Source of the DNA: an uncultured Bacilli bacterium | Lineage (GTDB): Bacteria > Bacillota_I > Bacilli_A > RFN20 > CAG-288 | Assembly (NCBI GenBank): GCA_944371605.1 | Contig: CALVXU010000003.1 | Span: 1 to 51,246, forward strand | Direction: 5' to 3' | DNA: 51,246 nucleotides | In this document: positions 8,649-16,664 of the stretch, piece after piece | How positions within the stretch are numbered: the first letter of the stretch is position 1 | Layout of the letters: the number at the start of each line of letters is the position of its first letter | Program-made: the position numbers and the translations under genes | Notes under the pieces: generated by a model | Databases searched by the model: none | What the model saw: the letters and a program-made list of their open reading frames with translations, nothing else | Told to the model about the DNA's origin: nothing

Positions 8649-8692
8649 ATTGTCATTTTTATGTTGACAATGTTTATTGGGGGGGGTAAAAT
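8649..8692 (+). promoter_or_regulatory. sipW-operon promoter with a G8 tract in the spacer
   Basis: TTGACA (8664-8669) and TAAAAT (8687-8692) are 17 bases apart, the optimal distance. The spacer ends in eight consecutive G (8679-8686), directly touching the -10 box. Such a tract is exceptional in this AT-rich sequence. Poly-G or poly-C tracts between -35 and -10 are the known phase-variation device of Neisseria porA and opc, where slippage changes the spacing. The -35 also lies inside the inverted repeat ATTGTCA-N9-TGACAAT (8649-8671), a candidate operator. The ribosome site before the ATG at 8735 is GGGGG, a weak match. Confidence 0.75.
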
Positions 8693-8734
8693 CAAACAAA
8701 ATATTAAGACATTTTTAAAAATGGGGGTTTAAAC

Positions 8735-9460
8735 ATGTCAAAGAAAAAGTATATTGCAATTCTTCCTGGTCTTGCTATCTTATCACTTGTCGGTGCAGGT
8801 TTTTCGACTTGGTATTTCCAAACTAGCGACACTAGAATATCGAACATCGATGTTGTCGTGACTGATTATTTGGATACTGGTAGACTTGACGTCACTGGTA
8901 GTCTCAAATTAGTTTTAGATCAAACTGCTTTTGAACAAAATGGTTATGATGATCAATTAGGTCTTCATTTTGAAGGCTCTTTAACTTTGACCTATCACTT
9001 GCCAAAATGGCAGTCATTCAATGGTGACGATGCGGCTTCTGGTGATGCTCAAACTGCTGAGAATGTCATCACTGGTATCGATGACGAAAAATTGGATTGG
9101 ACGTATGATCTCACACCTTATGTCAATCCTAACCCAGGTGCTCATGAACAAGTTTCTGTCGAAGAAACATATAAGAAATATATCTCTTGGAATAAGACTC
9201 CGGCGATTTCGACCGAATCTACTCCTGCTTGGAAAGAAACACCGAATGAAGATCTTCCTAACGAGTACATCTATGTTTTGACTTTAGATGGTGCGGCTAT
9301 GAACTCTAGTGATGCTTTTGCATTCAAGTATGCTGATAGAAATCTTGAAAGCAATATCATCGGTGAGCCGAAGAGCTTAGCTGAATATGAGCAAATGGTC
9401 GCTGATTTGCAAAATACCTACATCCAATTCTACGTGGGTGTCGCTTACGCTGCTGACTGA
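8735..9460 (+). CDS. Exported protein with SipW-type signal, candidate TasA/CalY-like surface protein (241 aa)
   Basis: The N-terminus has lysines, then the hydrophobic segment ILPGLAILSLVGAGFSTWYF and QTSD. This resembles the SipW-dependent signals of TasA/camelysin-type proteins, where G-x-G is followed by small and aromatic residues. The mature part is acidic, beta-rich and cysteine-free. It ends in an amphipathic strand, YIQFYVGVAYA, recalling the last strand of TasA (inference). It is the first gene after the G8 promoter. A hairpin separates it from the signal peptidase gene, so it may be the most abundant product of the operon. No overall homologue recognised. The signal is nearly the same as in the 177-residue protein at 10657 (GGGFATWYFTTSD). 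Confidence 0.75.
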   Translation: MSKKKYIAILPGLAILSLVGAGFSTWYFQTSDTRISNIDVVVTDYLDTGRLDVTGSLKLVLDQTAFEQNGYDDQLGLHFEGSLTLTYHLPKWQSFNGDDAASGDAQTAENVITGIDDEKLDWTYDLTPYVNPNPGAHEQVSVEETYKKYISWNKTPAISTESTPAWKETPNEDLPNEYIYVLTLDGAAMNSSDAFAFKYADRNLESNIIGEPKSLAEYEQMVADLQNTYIQFYVGVAYAAD

Positions 9461-9478
9461 TCAATGATTATTTTATGT

Positions 9479-9510
9479 AGGGGCAAGGTTCTTGCCCCTG
9501 CATATTTTTT
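9479..9510 (+). terminator. Intra-operon hairpin after the first exported-protein gene
   Basis: AGGGGCAAG-GTT-CTTGCCCCT is a perfect 9-bp GC-rich stem with a 3-base loop. After GCATA a run of six T follows. It lies 82 bases before the signal peptidase ATG. It may be a leaky terminator or an mRNA 3' stabiliser that makes the upstream substrate more abundant than the downstream enzyme. Repression of the downstream genes by separate transcription cannot be excluded. Confidence 0.7.
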
Positions 9511-9542
9511 AGGCACTTCGTGATAAAAGTAGGAGGAATGAT

Positions 9543-10655
9543 ATGAATATTTCTACCATAATTGCGATATGTGTGCTTGCTTTGTTCACTATTGTTTATC
9601 TTGTTTGTTTTGGAGTGATGTTTCATTACTCATCAAAAAATTACTTATTGGCAAACAATGATGAAGAAATTGAAAAAGATATTCACGATGAATATAAAAA
9701 ATATCTAAAAAATTATGATCCTGATGAGGAGCAAACTTTTTTAGAATATGCTGCACAAAAGAAAAAGAATGCACACAATAATTCGATTGTTTTGAACATC
9801 ATCGACTGGGTGATATGTATTCTGTGTGTTGCCTTTGTCGCTTTTGCCGGTTATATGAAATCGCAAAGTCAACAAGTATTTATTGGCAATACTTCATTAT
9901 TAGTTATTGAAACAGGTTCGATGGCAACTGTCAGTGATTTCAATGACTATATCGAAGAAAATAATTTGACCGATCAAATACCTGAGTCTTCCCTTATCAC
10001 TATTAATAAAGTCAAGTCCCCTGAGGATATGGAGCTTTATAAAGTGTATGCTTTTAAAGTTGATGATCAAGTCATCGTCCATAGACTCGTTGAAATAGAT
10101 ACTTCTGGTGCTGAAACAACTTATACATTTAAAGGTGACGCGAATGCAGGATCACTAGATTTTGAGATAGATATGACATTCGATAAAGTGTTAGGTGTTT
10201 ATACAGGTTTCAATAATCAAGTGCTAGGAACTATCATCATTTATCTTCAATCCCCAGCTGGTATCATTGCTATTTGCTGCGCAGTAATCATTTTATTAGG
10301 ATATGATATTTATCACTCTAAATCTATGAAGGCTTATCGAACCCGCTATGATTTATTGGCTTTTGATGCTGAGAAAATTTATTATAAACTCGAAGATTTG
10401 AAAAACACTCGTATCGTCAACGATAAACTTATCGGCAATATGCGCAATCATAATATCAAGACTTATCGTTATGTTCAGACACTAGTTTCGAATAAAGTAT
10501 ATCCGATCGGTTCTCAAGGCATCATTTTGAAAGTTTTAGAAAAAGGCAAGAAAGTAAAAGTTCTTATCACGGATGCTAAACAACCAGACGTTTTGATTTA
10601 CAATTCATGTGATGTGACTGTCATTCCTTTCCCTTATAAAAAAGAGGTGAAGTGA
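9543..10655 (+). CDS. sipW: SipW-type (ER-type) signal peptidase I with long C-terminal domain
   Basis: A membrane signal peptidase of the Ser/His type found in archaea, the ER and Bacillus SipW. Catalytic serine S126 lies in LLVIETGSMATV. The general base is a histidine (H180 in VIVHRLVEI) instead of bacterial lysine. The conserved aspartate is D199 in TFKGDAN. Transmembrane segments lie at about 5-27, 84-104 and 235-256, so the N-terminus carries an extra segment and a charged loop. Residues 260-370 form an unusual cytoplasmic tail ending in a beta-rich, NfeD/OB-like piece (YPIGSQGIILKVLEKGKKV...). SipW of Bacillus is about half this length. It very likely processes the three neighbouring exported proteins. 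A good AGGAGG site precedes the ATG. Confidence 0.88.
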   Translation: MNISTIIAICVLALFTIVYLVCFGVMFHYSSKNYLLANNDEEIEKDIHDEYKKYLKNYDPDEEQTFLEYAAQKKKNAHNNSIVLNIIDWVICILCVAFVAFAGYMKSQSQQVFIGNTSLLVIETGSMATVSDFNDYIEENNLTDQIPESSLITINKVKSPEDMELYKVYAFKVDDQVIVHRLVEIDTSGAETTYTFKGDANAGSLDFEIDMTFDKVLGVYTGFNNQVLGTIIIYLQSPAGIIAICCAVIILLGYDIYHSKSMKAYRTRYDLLAFDAEKIYYKLEDLKNTRIVNDKLIGNMRNHNIKTYRYVQTLVSNKVYPIGSQGIILKVLEKGKKVKVLITDAKQPDVLIYNSCDVTVIPFPYKKEVK

Positions 10656-10656
10656 G

Positions 10657-11190
10657 ATGACTGGAAAGAGAATTTTGCTGGCTGGCATACCAGTTTTGGC
10701 ATTTGCTGCACTGATAGGAGGTGGCTTTGCCACTTGGTACTTCACCACTTCAGACCAAGTGTCTGAAAAGATTGGAGTCACCATCACTGATGAATCAGAA
10801 ATCGGTGAGATCACTGTTTTAAATGCTGATGACATTTTTTTATCATTAGATCAAAACGTTCATCAGTTATCAGAACCTTTGCAGGTCCGTTTTACTCCAG
10901 TTGATGAACTGGTTTCGGATGTTGCACCAGATGTTTCATCGTTTGAATTCTCTTATCATTTAGAATTTGAAAATGAAGATAGATTTCGCGAGTATCTAGA
11001 TTTCCAAAACGATGGTACTTGGAATGATGGTGAGTTTACACAGATTGATAACAAGTGGGTTTATCAAGCAGAAATCAATCCGACATTCACTCTCGTAAAA
11101 GTTTTTACTAGCGTCAGTCAATTTAATGAAGTTAAAGCCGCAGTCATTCAACCTTTCTCTTTTACTATATATGCTGAGTTAGCGGGATAA
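10657..11190 (+). CDS. Exported protein with SipW-type signal (177 aa)
   Basis: The second candidate substrate. The signal is MTGKRILLAGIPVLAFAALI followed by GGGFATWYFTTSD. It shares the GxGF-(S/A)-TWYF-x-TSD block with the 241-residue protein, although the rest of the two proteins differs. The mature region is acidic and beta-rich, lacks cysteines and ends with FSFTIYAELAG, again a terminal beta strand. It starts one base after the signal peptidase stop behind AGAGGTGA, so it is co-translated with the peptidase. A fibre minor subunit or cap is an inference. No family recognised by overall sequence. Confidence 0.75.
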   Translation: MTGKRILLAGIPVLAFAALIGGGFATWYFTTSDQVSEKIGVTITDESEIGEITVLNADDIFLSLDQNVHQLSEPLQVRFTPVDELVSDVAPDVSSFEFSYHLEFENEDRFREYLDFQNDGTWNDGEFTQIDNKWVYQAEINPTFTLVKVFTSVSQFNEVKAAVIQPFSFTIYAELAG

Positions 11191-11205
11191 GGAGGATAAT
11201 CGATT

Positions 11206-13416
11206 ATGAAAATTAAAAGTATTATCGCTTCTATCGCCATCGGTTTTCTCTTTATTTTCACATGTGTCGGCACAGGTTTAGCTTATTTTTTCTTTGAAGC
11301 ACAACCAGTAAAAACACAAAATTTTCAAACTAAATTAGATGATATCGAAGAGAATTATTCTGTCTCAGACGATTCGTTTAAAGCACAAAATTATTACGAT
11401 GTTTATTTCTTCGCTCAGTCTTATGCTGCTGATACTGCTACTCCTCGTTATAATAGCGCTAACAAATTCATTGGTGTTAACTATAGTCCTGTGACTACAA
11501 GTAATAGTTATGTTCGTTATTCATCTTATTATTCTCTTAGATGGCACGATACTTATGGAACTGTTCGCCCGCAAGAATATGGGTATTGGCCTTCAAAAAC
11601 GATAGTTTCGAATCCTGATATTGATGTCCAAAATGCAGTGAGTGATTCTGCAGGTACTGAGTATTCAAGTTATATTACCAATTATGAAGAAACTACAGCA
11701 CCATATGTCGGTTATAAACATTTGCGTGTTTATCAGTCGATAACGACAAGTCAATTTAAGAGCATCGGTAGCCCAGCATCGGCTGGAAGAGATAGACATA
11801 ATTGGCCTAATGAAGATGGTAGCAACGGTCAATTAGCTTTTTCAGGATGGACTGCTAATAGAGCTGCTGCTTTTGAATATGCTATTAAGGTTCAGTCAAG
11901 AACGTTTAAAGATACCGGCATTTTCGGTATGCCTGTTGAATCCCCATCAAAAGATGTTGTTTATGGTGGTGGACAAGGTGATTTCGACTATGTAGATGCT
12001 TTTACGTCTTTAGAAGTTTTAGACCAAAGTGATGCCGATGGCACTAACGCAGGTGATAATGTCATTTTCCTTTATCCTATTTATACTTCTGGTAAAGATT
12101 ATGAAGCTAGCGATAATAATCAAGCTAGAACAACTATGGAGTTAAATATTACTAGCACTGGTCAAAGTGAAACGAGATTTTTATCACAAACAAGAAATCC
12201 AGCTAGCGGAACTTATAATTATGATTTGTTTGAAATCACCAATATTGTTGTCGATGATGTAAAAAATACTAATTCAATGTTGAGAGCAGCTCCAGCAGAA
12301 CCTGGACATGGATGGACAGGTGGCTGGGTCGATATACCAACTCAAAATAATAGCAATGAATTATTCTTTTATAATGGTATTTATAATTTATATGTTTATT
12401 TTATAAATTATAATGAATCTGGATATAATAATTATTCATCTAACATAGAGTTAGCTGAAAATGCTGCTAATTCTTTAACAGGTGTTTTCGTCAATACATT
12501 TGAAGGTGAATGTATTCCTTCAGATGGCAGTTCAGCTTTCCATTACATCATTAAAGTAGAAAGGGTTTATGAATTCCACTTGGTCGGTGGCGCTGGCGGT
12601 ATGAATTCCTTTAATTTTGATTCTACTAGTTCAGAACACCTGTATCAATTGACTGATGAAGACACTGAAATAAATACCAATCAATTCTCTACTATCTATT
12701 TCGCTTCTAATATTTTTATCGGTGATGACTTATCTACATTTGATTCGATAAATGGTTTAGAGGGATGGGCAAAAGGTAATGTCTTTGGTGTAGCCGCTGC
12801 TAACGATTTACATCACATCGAAATAGAGCCGTTTACCACTGCTGATTCTGAATGGAATGAACATCAATATGATGACCCTAATAATCCTTATCATACAATC
12901 ACTGATGATGGTTTATTGCAGCGTGCGGTACAAAGCGAAGATTATGAATTAGTCAGAAATCCTTCTACTACTGAAGAAATGCCGGAATTGATAAAGATAA
13001 CTTCAGCTGGCTATTATGACTTCATTTTTAAGATCACTTTCAAAAAAAGTTCGACTAGTGGTTCGGAAGATTTCACAAATTATATCTCTTCCATTAAGGT
13101 CGCAACTAGAGTAGCAAATAATACTGCTTTCATCAAAATTTATCAAAATGATTTGACAAATTATGATGAAAATGGATTTATTGATCACTCAGCTTTACCA
13201 TCATATCAAGCTAATGTCGATATCGGTGCAACATTGAATGATGTGATTTTCCATTATGGCACAGGCAGTCAGTCCAGCATCGTGTTCTCTACCCTAGTTC
13301 AACAGCTGAGAAATAACAGAAATGTTGTTCTCAGAGACCATGTGACTGGTGAGATTGTTGACGGCACTATGCGCGTGATGAAGAATTACATCTTCTATAT
13401 GTCAAGTGCAACTTAA
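11206..13416 (+). CDS. Large exported surface protein (736 aa), third SipW-type substrate
   Basis: The N-terminus has a long hydrophobic segment (IIASIAIGFLFIFTCVGTGLAYFFFEAQ) with the same G-x-G-x-A-aromatic pattern as the other two, though more diverged. The mature part is rich in Ser, Thr, Asn and Tyr, with no LPXTG sorting signal and no C-terminal membrane anchor. It looks like several beta domains, for example the region around RVYEFHLVGGAGG. It may be the adhesive or tip component of a surface assembly; this is inference from operon position and composition. An AGGAGG site precedes the ATG, 15 bases after the previous stop. A terminator closes the operon. No family recognised. Confidence 0.75.
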   Translation: MKIKSIIASIAIGFLFIFTCVGTGLAYFFFEAQPVKTQNFQTKLDDIEENYSVSDDSFKAQNYYDVYFFAQSYAADTATPRYNSANKFIGVNYSPVTTSNSYVRYSSYYSLRWHDTYGTVRPQEYGYWPSKTIVSNPDIDVQNAVSDSAGTEYSSYITNYEETTAPYVGYKHLRVYQSITTSQFKSIGSPASAGRDRHNWPNEDGSNGQLAFSGWTANRAAAFEYAIKVQSRTFKDTGIFGMPVESPSKDVVYGGGQGDFDYVDAFTSLEVLDQSDADGTNAGDNVIFLYPIYTSGKDYEASDNNQARTTMELNITSTGQSETRFLSQTRNPASGTYNYDLFEITNIVVDDVKNTNSMLRAAPAEPGHGWTGGWVDIPTQNNSNELFFYNGIYNLYVYFINYNESGYNNYSSNIELAENAANSLTGVFVNTFEGECIPSDGSSAFHYIIKVERVYEFHLVGGAGGMNSFNFDSTSSEHLYQLTDEDTEINTNQFSTIYFASNIFIGDDLSTFDSINGLEGWAKGNVFGVAAANDLHHIEIEPFTTADSEWNEHQYDDPNNPYHTITDDGLLQRAVQSEDYELVRNPSTTEEMPELIKITSAGYYDFIFKITFKKSSTSGSEDFTNYISSIKVATRVANNTAFIKIYQNDLTNYDENGFIDHSALPSYQANVDIGATLNDVIFHYGTGSQSSIVFSTLVQQLRNNRNVVLRDHVTGEIVDGTMRVMKNYIFYMSSAT

Positions 13417-13444
13417 AATTGATGGTTTATAGTATATTAAAACA

Positions 13445-13473
13445 GCTAAGCAATAAAATGCTTAGCCGTTTTT
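13445..13473. terminator. Terminator of the sipW operon (convergent)
   Basis: GCTAAGCA-ATAAAA-TGCTTAGC is an 8-bp stem followed by CG and five T. It serves the sipW operon, and possibly also the minus-strand epimerase gene ending at 13476. Confidence 0.85.
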
Positions 13474-13475
13474 AA

Positions 13476-14348
13476 TTAGATAACTTCTATCGAGTATGAA
13501 TATTTAAATGTGGCATGCTTGTGTAAGATACTGATACCAGGTTTTTTCATGATATCTTTATCGCTTCCTAAAGTATCAGGATAACCGAACCAAGGTTCAA
13601 TACAGACATAATCACCGAATTGTTTATCAGACCATAATGCGAGATATGGCGCCTCATTGATATGAATGCGTAAAGAACTATTATCTTTCTTAATCAAAAG
13701 GACATTTTGAACATCTTTAGCATCTATGATAATCGTGTTTATCATATTGAACAAGCCCTTTGACAGATTGATCGGGGAATCGATTTTTGTAGTTAGACCA
13801 TTCATGAACGAAAAAGTCTTTTCCTGTAAGAGGACAGTTTTTTCTCTACATCCATCTAATGATATAGAATTGCCAGAAATATCAAATTCATCAATAGATT
13901 TAATGCCAGGTAGTTTAAAAGCCGGATGAGCACCTAACATAAAAGGCATATCGTCATCAGATTCGTTTTTCACTGTATAGCTGAGTTTGATCACATTCTT
14001 GATCAATTCGTATTTTAAATCTGCTTTAAAATCAAAAGGATAATGTTTCAAAGTTTCTTCATCTGATGAGAAGTGAGCGCTGATATTGGTTTGTGTTAAT
14101 CTACACAAGTCAGCCTTCATATACCTTAGAAGACCATGATTTTTGAGACTATAGCTTTTACCTTGATAAGAATAGGATTGGTCGATAAGTCGTGCAATAA
14201 ATGGAAAGATGAAGATATCTTGACCTTGCCAAGAATCAGGATGAGGTTGATACAATAATTCAGTCTGATGAACTTTATCATAGATTGAAGTCATTGAACC
14301 ACCTGTTTCCTGTATAGATAATTTGATAAATTCATTTTCGATAAACAT
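13476..14348 (-). CDS. Aldose 1-epimerase family protein (LacX-like)
   Basis: A 290-residue cytoplasmic protein of the galactose mutarotase superfamily, most like the LacX branch. The sugar-binding histidines appear in KNHGLLR and LGAHPAFKLPG. The early SWQGQDIFIFPFIARL and the late CIEPWFGYPD segments are also characteristic of LacX-like members. It probably interconverts anomers of an aldose or phosphosugar, but the substrate cannot be told. It stands alone, convergent to the sipW operon. A GAGG ribosome site lies nine bases before the ATG. Confidence 0.88.
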   Translation of the reverse strand: MFIENEFIKLSIQETGGSMTSIYDKVHQTELLYQPHPDSWQGQDIFIFPFIARLIDQSYSYQGKSYSLKNHGLLRYMKADLCRLTQTNISAHFSSDEETLKHYPFDFKADLKYELIKNVIKLSYTVKNESDDDMPFMLGAHPAFKLPGIKSIDEFDISGNSISLDGCREKTVLLQEKTFSFMNGLTTKIDSPINLSKGLFNMINTIIIDAKDVQNVLLIKKDNSSLRIHINEAPYLALWSDKQFGDYVCIEPWFGYPDTLGSDKDIMKKPGISILHKHATFKYSYSIEVI

Positions 14349-14650
14349 AAAATAATAACCTCAATAATATGATATAACATCAAATGAAAAAAGTTCTTAT
14401 TTTTTAATGAAATCATCAATCCTGTCAAGTCTAGTAAGTGCTTTCTTTTTATACAAAACACGCTATTTTAAATACTAAATGCGCTTAAAAATATAAGCAA
14501 GCTAAATCAAAAAGTAAAATTGGTAAATGAGATAATTTTCTTAATTTAAATAAAAATATACTTTCAAAATGTCATTTCCTAATTAAATATATGCTAAAAC
14601 AATAAAAGTCTCTTCTGAAGTTTCATAAATCTTTAAGCATTTTTATCATG

Positions 14651-14828
14651 TATAATTTCAAAGTAAGTGAACAGCTTACATATTTGAAGGAAGACACCCC
14701 GGCGCTAAGCGCAAAAAAATTAACAGAGCCTTCATGTTTTTAATTCTTAAATAGATTAAAAAGGAGGTTTTAAAGAGAACTTTTTCTGATTATGGGATGG
14801 GAAGTCAAATCAATTGAAAGGATCATAC
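14651..14828 (+). promoter_or_regulatory. -10 box and structured 5' leader of the lipoprotein gene, with an orphan Shine-Dalgarno
   Basis: TATAAT (14651-14656) has a weak -35. The leader would begin with GTAAG-TGAACAG-CTTAC. Next comes a larger element in which GAAGG (14686-14690) can pair with CCTTC (14731-14735) around GCGC-TAA-GCGC and a run of A. A perfect AAAGGAGG lies at 14760-14767 with no start codon at a suitable distance; the first ATG is 25 bases on and out of frame. The actual start at 14829 has its own GAAAGGA. I do not recognise a known riboswitch. The orphan site resembles the mRNA-stabilising STAB-SD of Bacillus cry3A. The rest of 14349-14650 shows no gene. Confidence 0.4.
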
Positions 14829-16553
14829 ATGAAAAAGAAAAAAATGTTATCAGTTCTCTTGTTCTCATCTATTTTTGCTCTCGCTTCTTGCACCAATAAT
14901 TCTTCCACTTCCTCTAATGATGTTCCGCTGTCTAGTCCTATAGATACTCCTAATTCTTCCACTATTACTGACGTTCCTGGTTCTTCTACTTCACAACCAG
15001 ATGCACCAGAATTTGATACTATCACAATCTCTGAAGCTAGAGCTTTACCGGCGAATAGTGAAGTCACTATCGAGGGTGAAGTCATCAAAGTTTTATATGC
15101 ACAGGGCGGTAGTAGAATCGCCTACGTCTATATTTATGATGGCACCGCTGGTTTAGCTTTATATCCTTCGAAAGAGAATCCTTTATCGACTGATATTACG
15201 GAAGGAAATCATATCATCGCATCAGGTTTGACTGATTTATATCAAGGAATGCCAGAATTGACGGAACCAGAAATACTTGCTAATGATAATGATGAAGAAT
15301 TAAATATTGACGAAAGCTGGATTAAAGATTCTACTATCAGTGAAGTTAATGAATTAGAGAGTGAAGATTCGTTAAACATTTATCGTGTTCCATGTATCGC
15401 GACAAATGACCCACAATATAACGTCTATAGGTTGAATGATATTCAATCCGATATATACTTACAGGCTTATTCGCAAAACCAATATGTCGAATATGAGTTT
15501 TTAGATGCTAATTTGGATAAGCCGATGTACGTAGTTTTCATGTTTTCCTTGCAGAAAAATACCAAGCATTATGCGTTGCCACTTTATTATGAAGGAGAAT
15601 ATCAAATTTCGTATGAAGATGAAATCAAAAAAGTTTTGCCTGAGATAACTAATGATTTGACCACTGTTTATTATGAGAATACTTCTTTTATCTTGCCTAA
15701 ACAATCAGTCGGTAATAAGAATGTCTCATTCACTTATAGTTCTTCTGATTTACGTGTAGTGATCACTGATCAGGGTGATGATTATCTCGTTGATATGGGC
15801 GCTGATAAAGATTTCACTATCACTGCAACTGGACATTATGGTGATAACACATCTAAAGTTGATATTAACTTTGAAATCCGTCAGAAGAGTCAAGTCGAAA
15901 ATCTCACAAAAATCAATGAATTAAGAGATAAAAACGATGGCGATCAGATCAGCTTTGAAGGTGATATCATCGGCTATAGTTTTGATGCGCCTACAGGGAA
16001 AAGATATAACTCTTATTATGTCGGTGATGAAACTGGCTCCATTCGTGTTACGCTCACTGCTGATGAAGCTGATAAAATGCTTTTGAAAAATGGTGAACAT
16101 GTCATTTTATCTGGTGAAGTAGATATCTATGCAGATGCTGGCAATACTTTAACTATTGACAATGTAGAAGTACTATATCATGATTCTAAAGACAATGGCT
16201 TACCATTTAAAAAAAAAAAAAAAACTTTTGAAGAGATGAACAATTTTGCTGTTGATTCAAATGATAATCGCGCTGGCGATGTCTTCTATATGACATTCAA
16301 ATTATTCAAAAAGAAAAATACCTATGGTTCAGATACTTTATATTATGCAGTCGCATTGGACGGAACTGAGGAAGATGTTGGCGGCCATGACAAATCAAAA
16401 GTATTCTATTCCTCTGGTGGAAGTGATCTTTCATATTTAGATGAATATGTCGGTCATACTGTCAAAGCTCTCATCGGGACTAGAGATGTCAAAGCTGGCC
16501 AATCATATTATCGTTATGATTGCTTAAACGGCCATATCGAAATCGCTGAATGA
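14829..16553 (+). CDS. Surface lipoprotein with OB-fold-like repeats and an A16 tract
   Basis: A type II signal peptide (MKKKKMLSVLLFSSIFALASC) with lipobox LASC marks it as an anchored lipoprotein; a Ser/Thr-rich linker follows. Two similar modules resemble OB-fold domains of secreted nucleases such as YhcR. The first is near residues 60-130 (SEVTIEGEVIKVLYAQGGSRI...). The second is near 360-440 (GDQISFEGDIIGY...GSIRVTLTADEAD...HVILSGEVDIY). Between them lies an Ig-like stretch. The later part has no recognised domain. The start at 14829 is preferred over 14814 because GAAAGGA sits seven bases upstream. Sixteen consecutive A encode KKKKK at 16209-16224, so slippage would truncate the last ~110 residues. 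Function unknown. Confidence 0.82.
   Translation: MKKKKMLSVLLFSSIFALASCTNNSSTSSNDVPLSSPIDTPNSSTITDVPGSSTSQPDAPEFDTITISEARALPANSEVTIEGEVIKVLYAQGGSRIAYVYIYDGTAGLALYPSKENPLSTDITEGNHIIASGLTDLYQGMPELTEPEILANDNDEELNIDESWIKDSTISEVNELESEDSLNIYRVPCIATNDPQYNVYRLNDIQSDIYLQAYSQNQYVEYEFLDANLDKPMYVVFMFSLQKNTKHYALPLYYEGEYQISYEDEIKKVLPEITNDLTTVYYENTSFILPKQSVGNKNVSFTYSSSDLRVVITDQGDDYLVDMGADKDFTITATGHYGDNTSKVDINFEIRQKSQVENLTKINELRDKNDGDQISFEGDIIGYSFDAPTGKRYNSYYVGDETGSIRVTLTADEADKMLLKNGEHVILSGEVDIYADAGNTLTIDNVEVLYHDSKDNGLPFKKKKKTFEEMNNFAVDSNDNRAGDVFYMTFKLFKKKNTYGSDTLYYAVALDGTEEDVGGHDKSKVFYSSGGSDLSYLDEYVGHTVKALIGTRDVKAGQSYYRYDCLNGHIEIAE
16209..16224 (+). repeat. A16 homopolymer inside the lipoprotein gene
   Basis: Sixteen A in a row within the coding frame, reading Phe-Lys5-Thr. 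As written, the frame is intact. A change of one base would shift it and cut off the C-terminal fifth of the protein. Nothing else of this length occurs in the window. Confidence 0.95.
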
Positions 16554-16559
16554 GTTTTT

Positions 16560-16586
16560 AGCCGAGGCTAACCCCTCGGCTTTTTT
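16560..16586 (+). terminator. Terminator of the lipoprotein gene
   Basis: AGCCGAGG-CTAACC-CCTCGGCT forms an 8-bp GC-rich stem followed by a T run, seven bases after the stop. Confidence 0.92.
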
Positions 16587-16664
16587 ATATATATTTATCA
16601 TTTTTATTAAATATTTAGATAAATTAGTTATATAATTATAAAGCTTTCTAAGGAGACTTTTTCT

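Noticed and set aside
9021-9281. An 86-codon frame inside the first exported-protein gene
   Set aside because: A shadow in the +1 frame of a gene with a clear signal peptide and ribosome site.
14651-14767. A known riboswitch class (preQ1, fluoride, ZTP, SAM) in the lipoprotein leader
   Set aside because: CACCC and an A-rich run suggested preQ1-I, but the spacing and the conserved tail do not fit. Nothing else matched.
16587-16664. T-box leader for alaS
   Set aside because: The space between the upstream terminator and alaS is too short and lacks the T-box sequence and a terminator.
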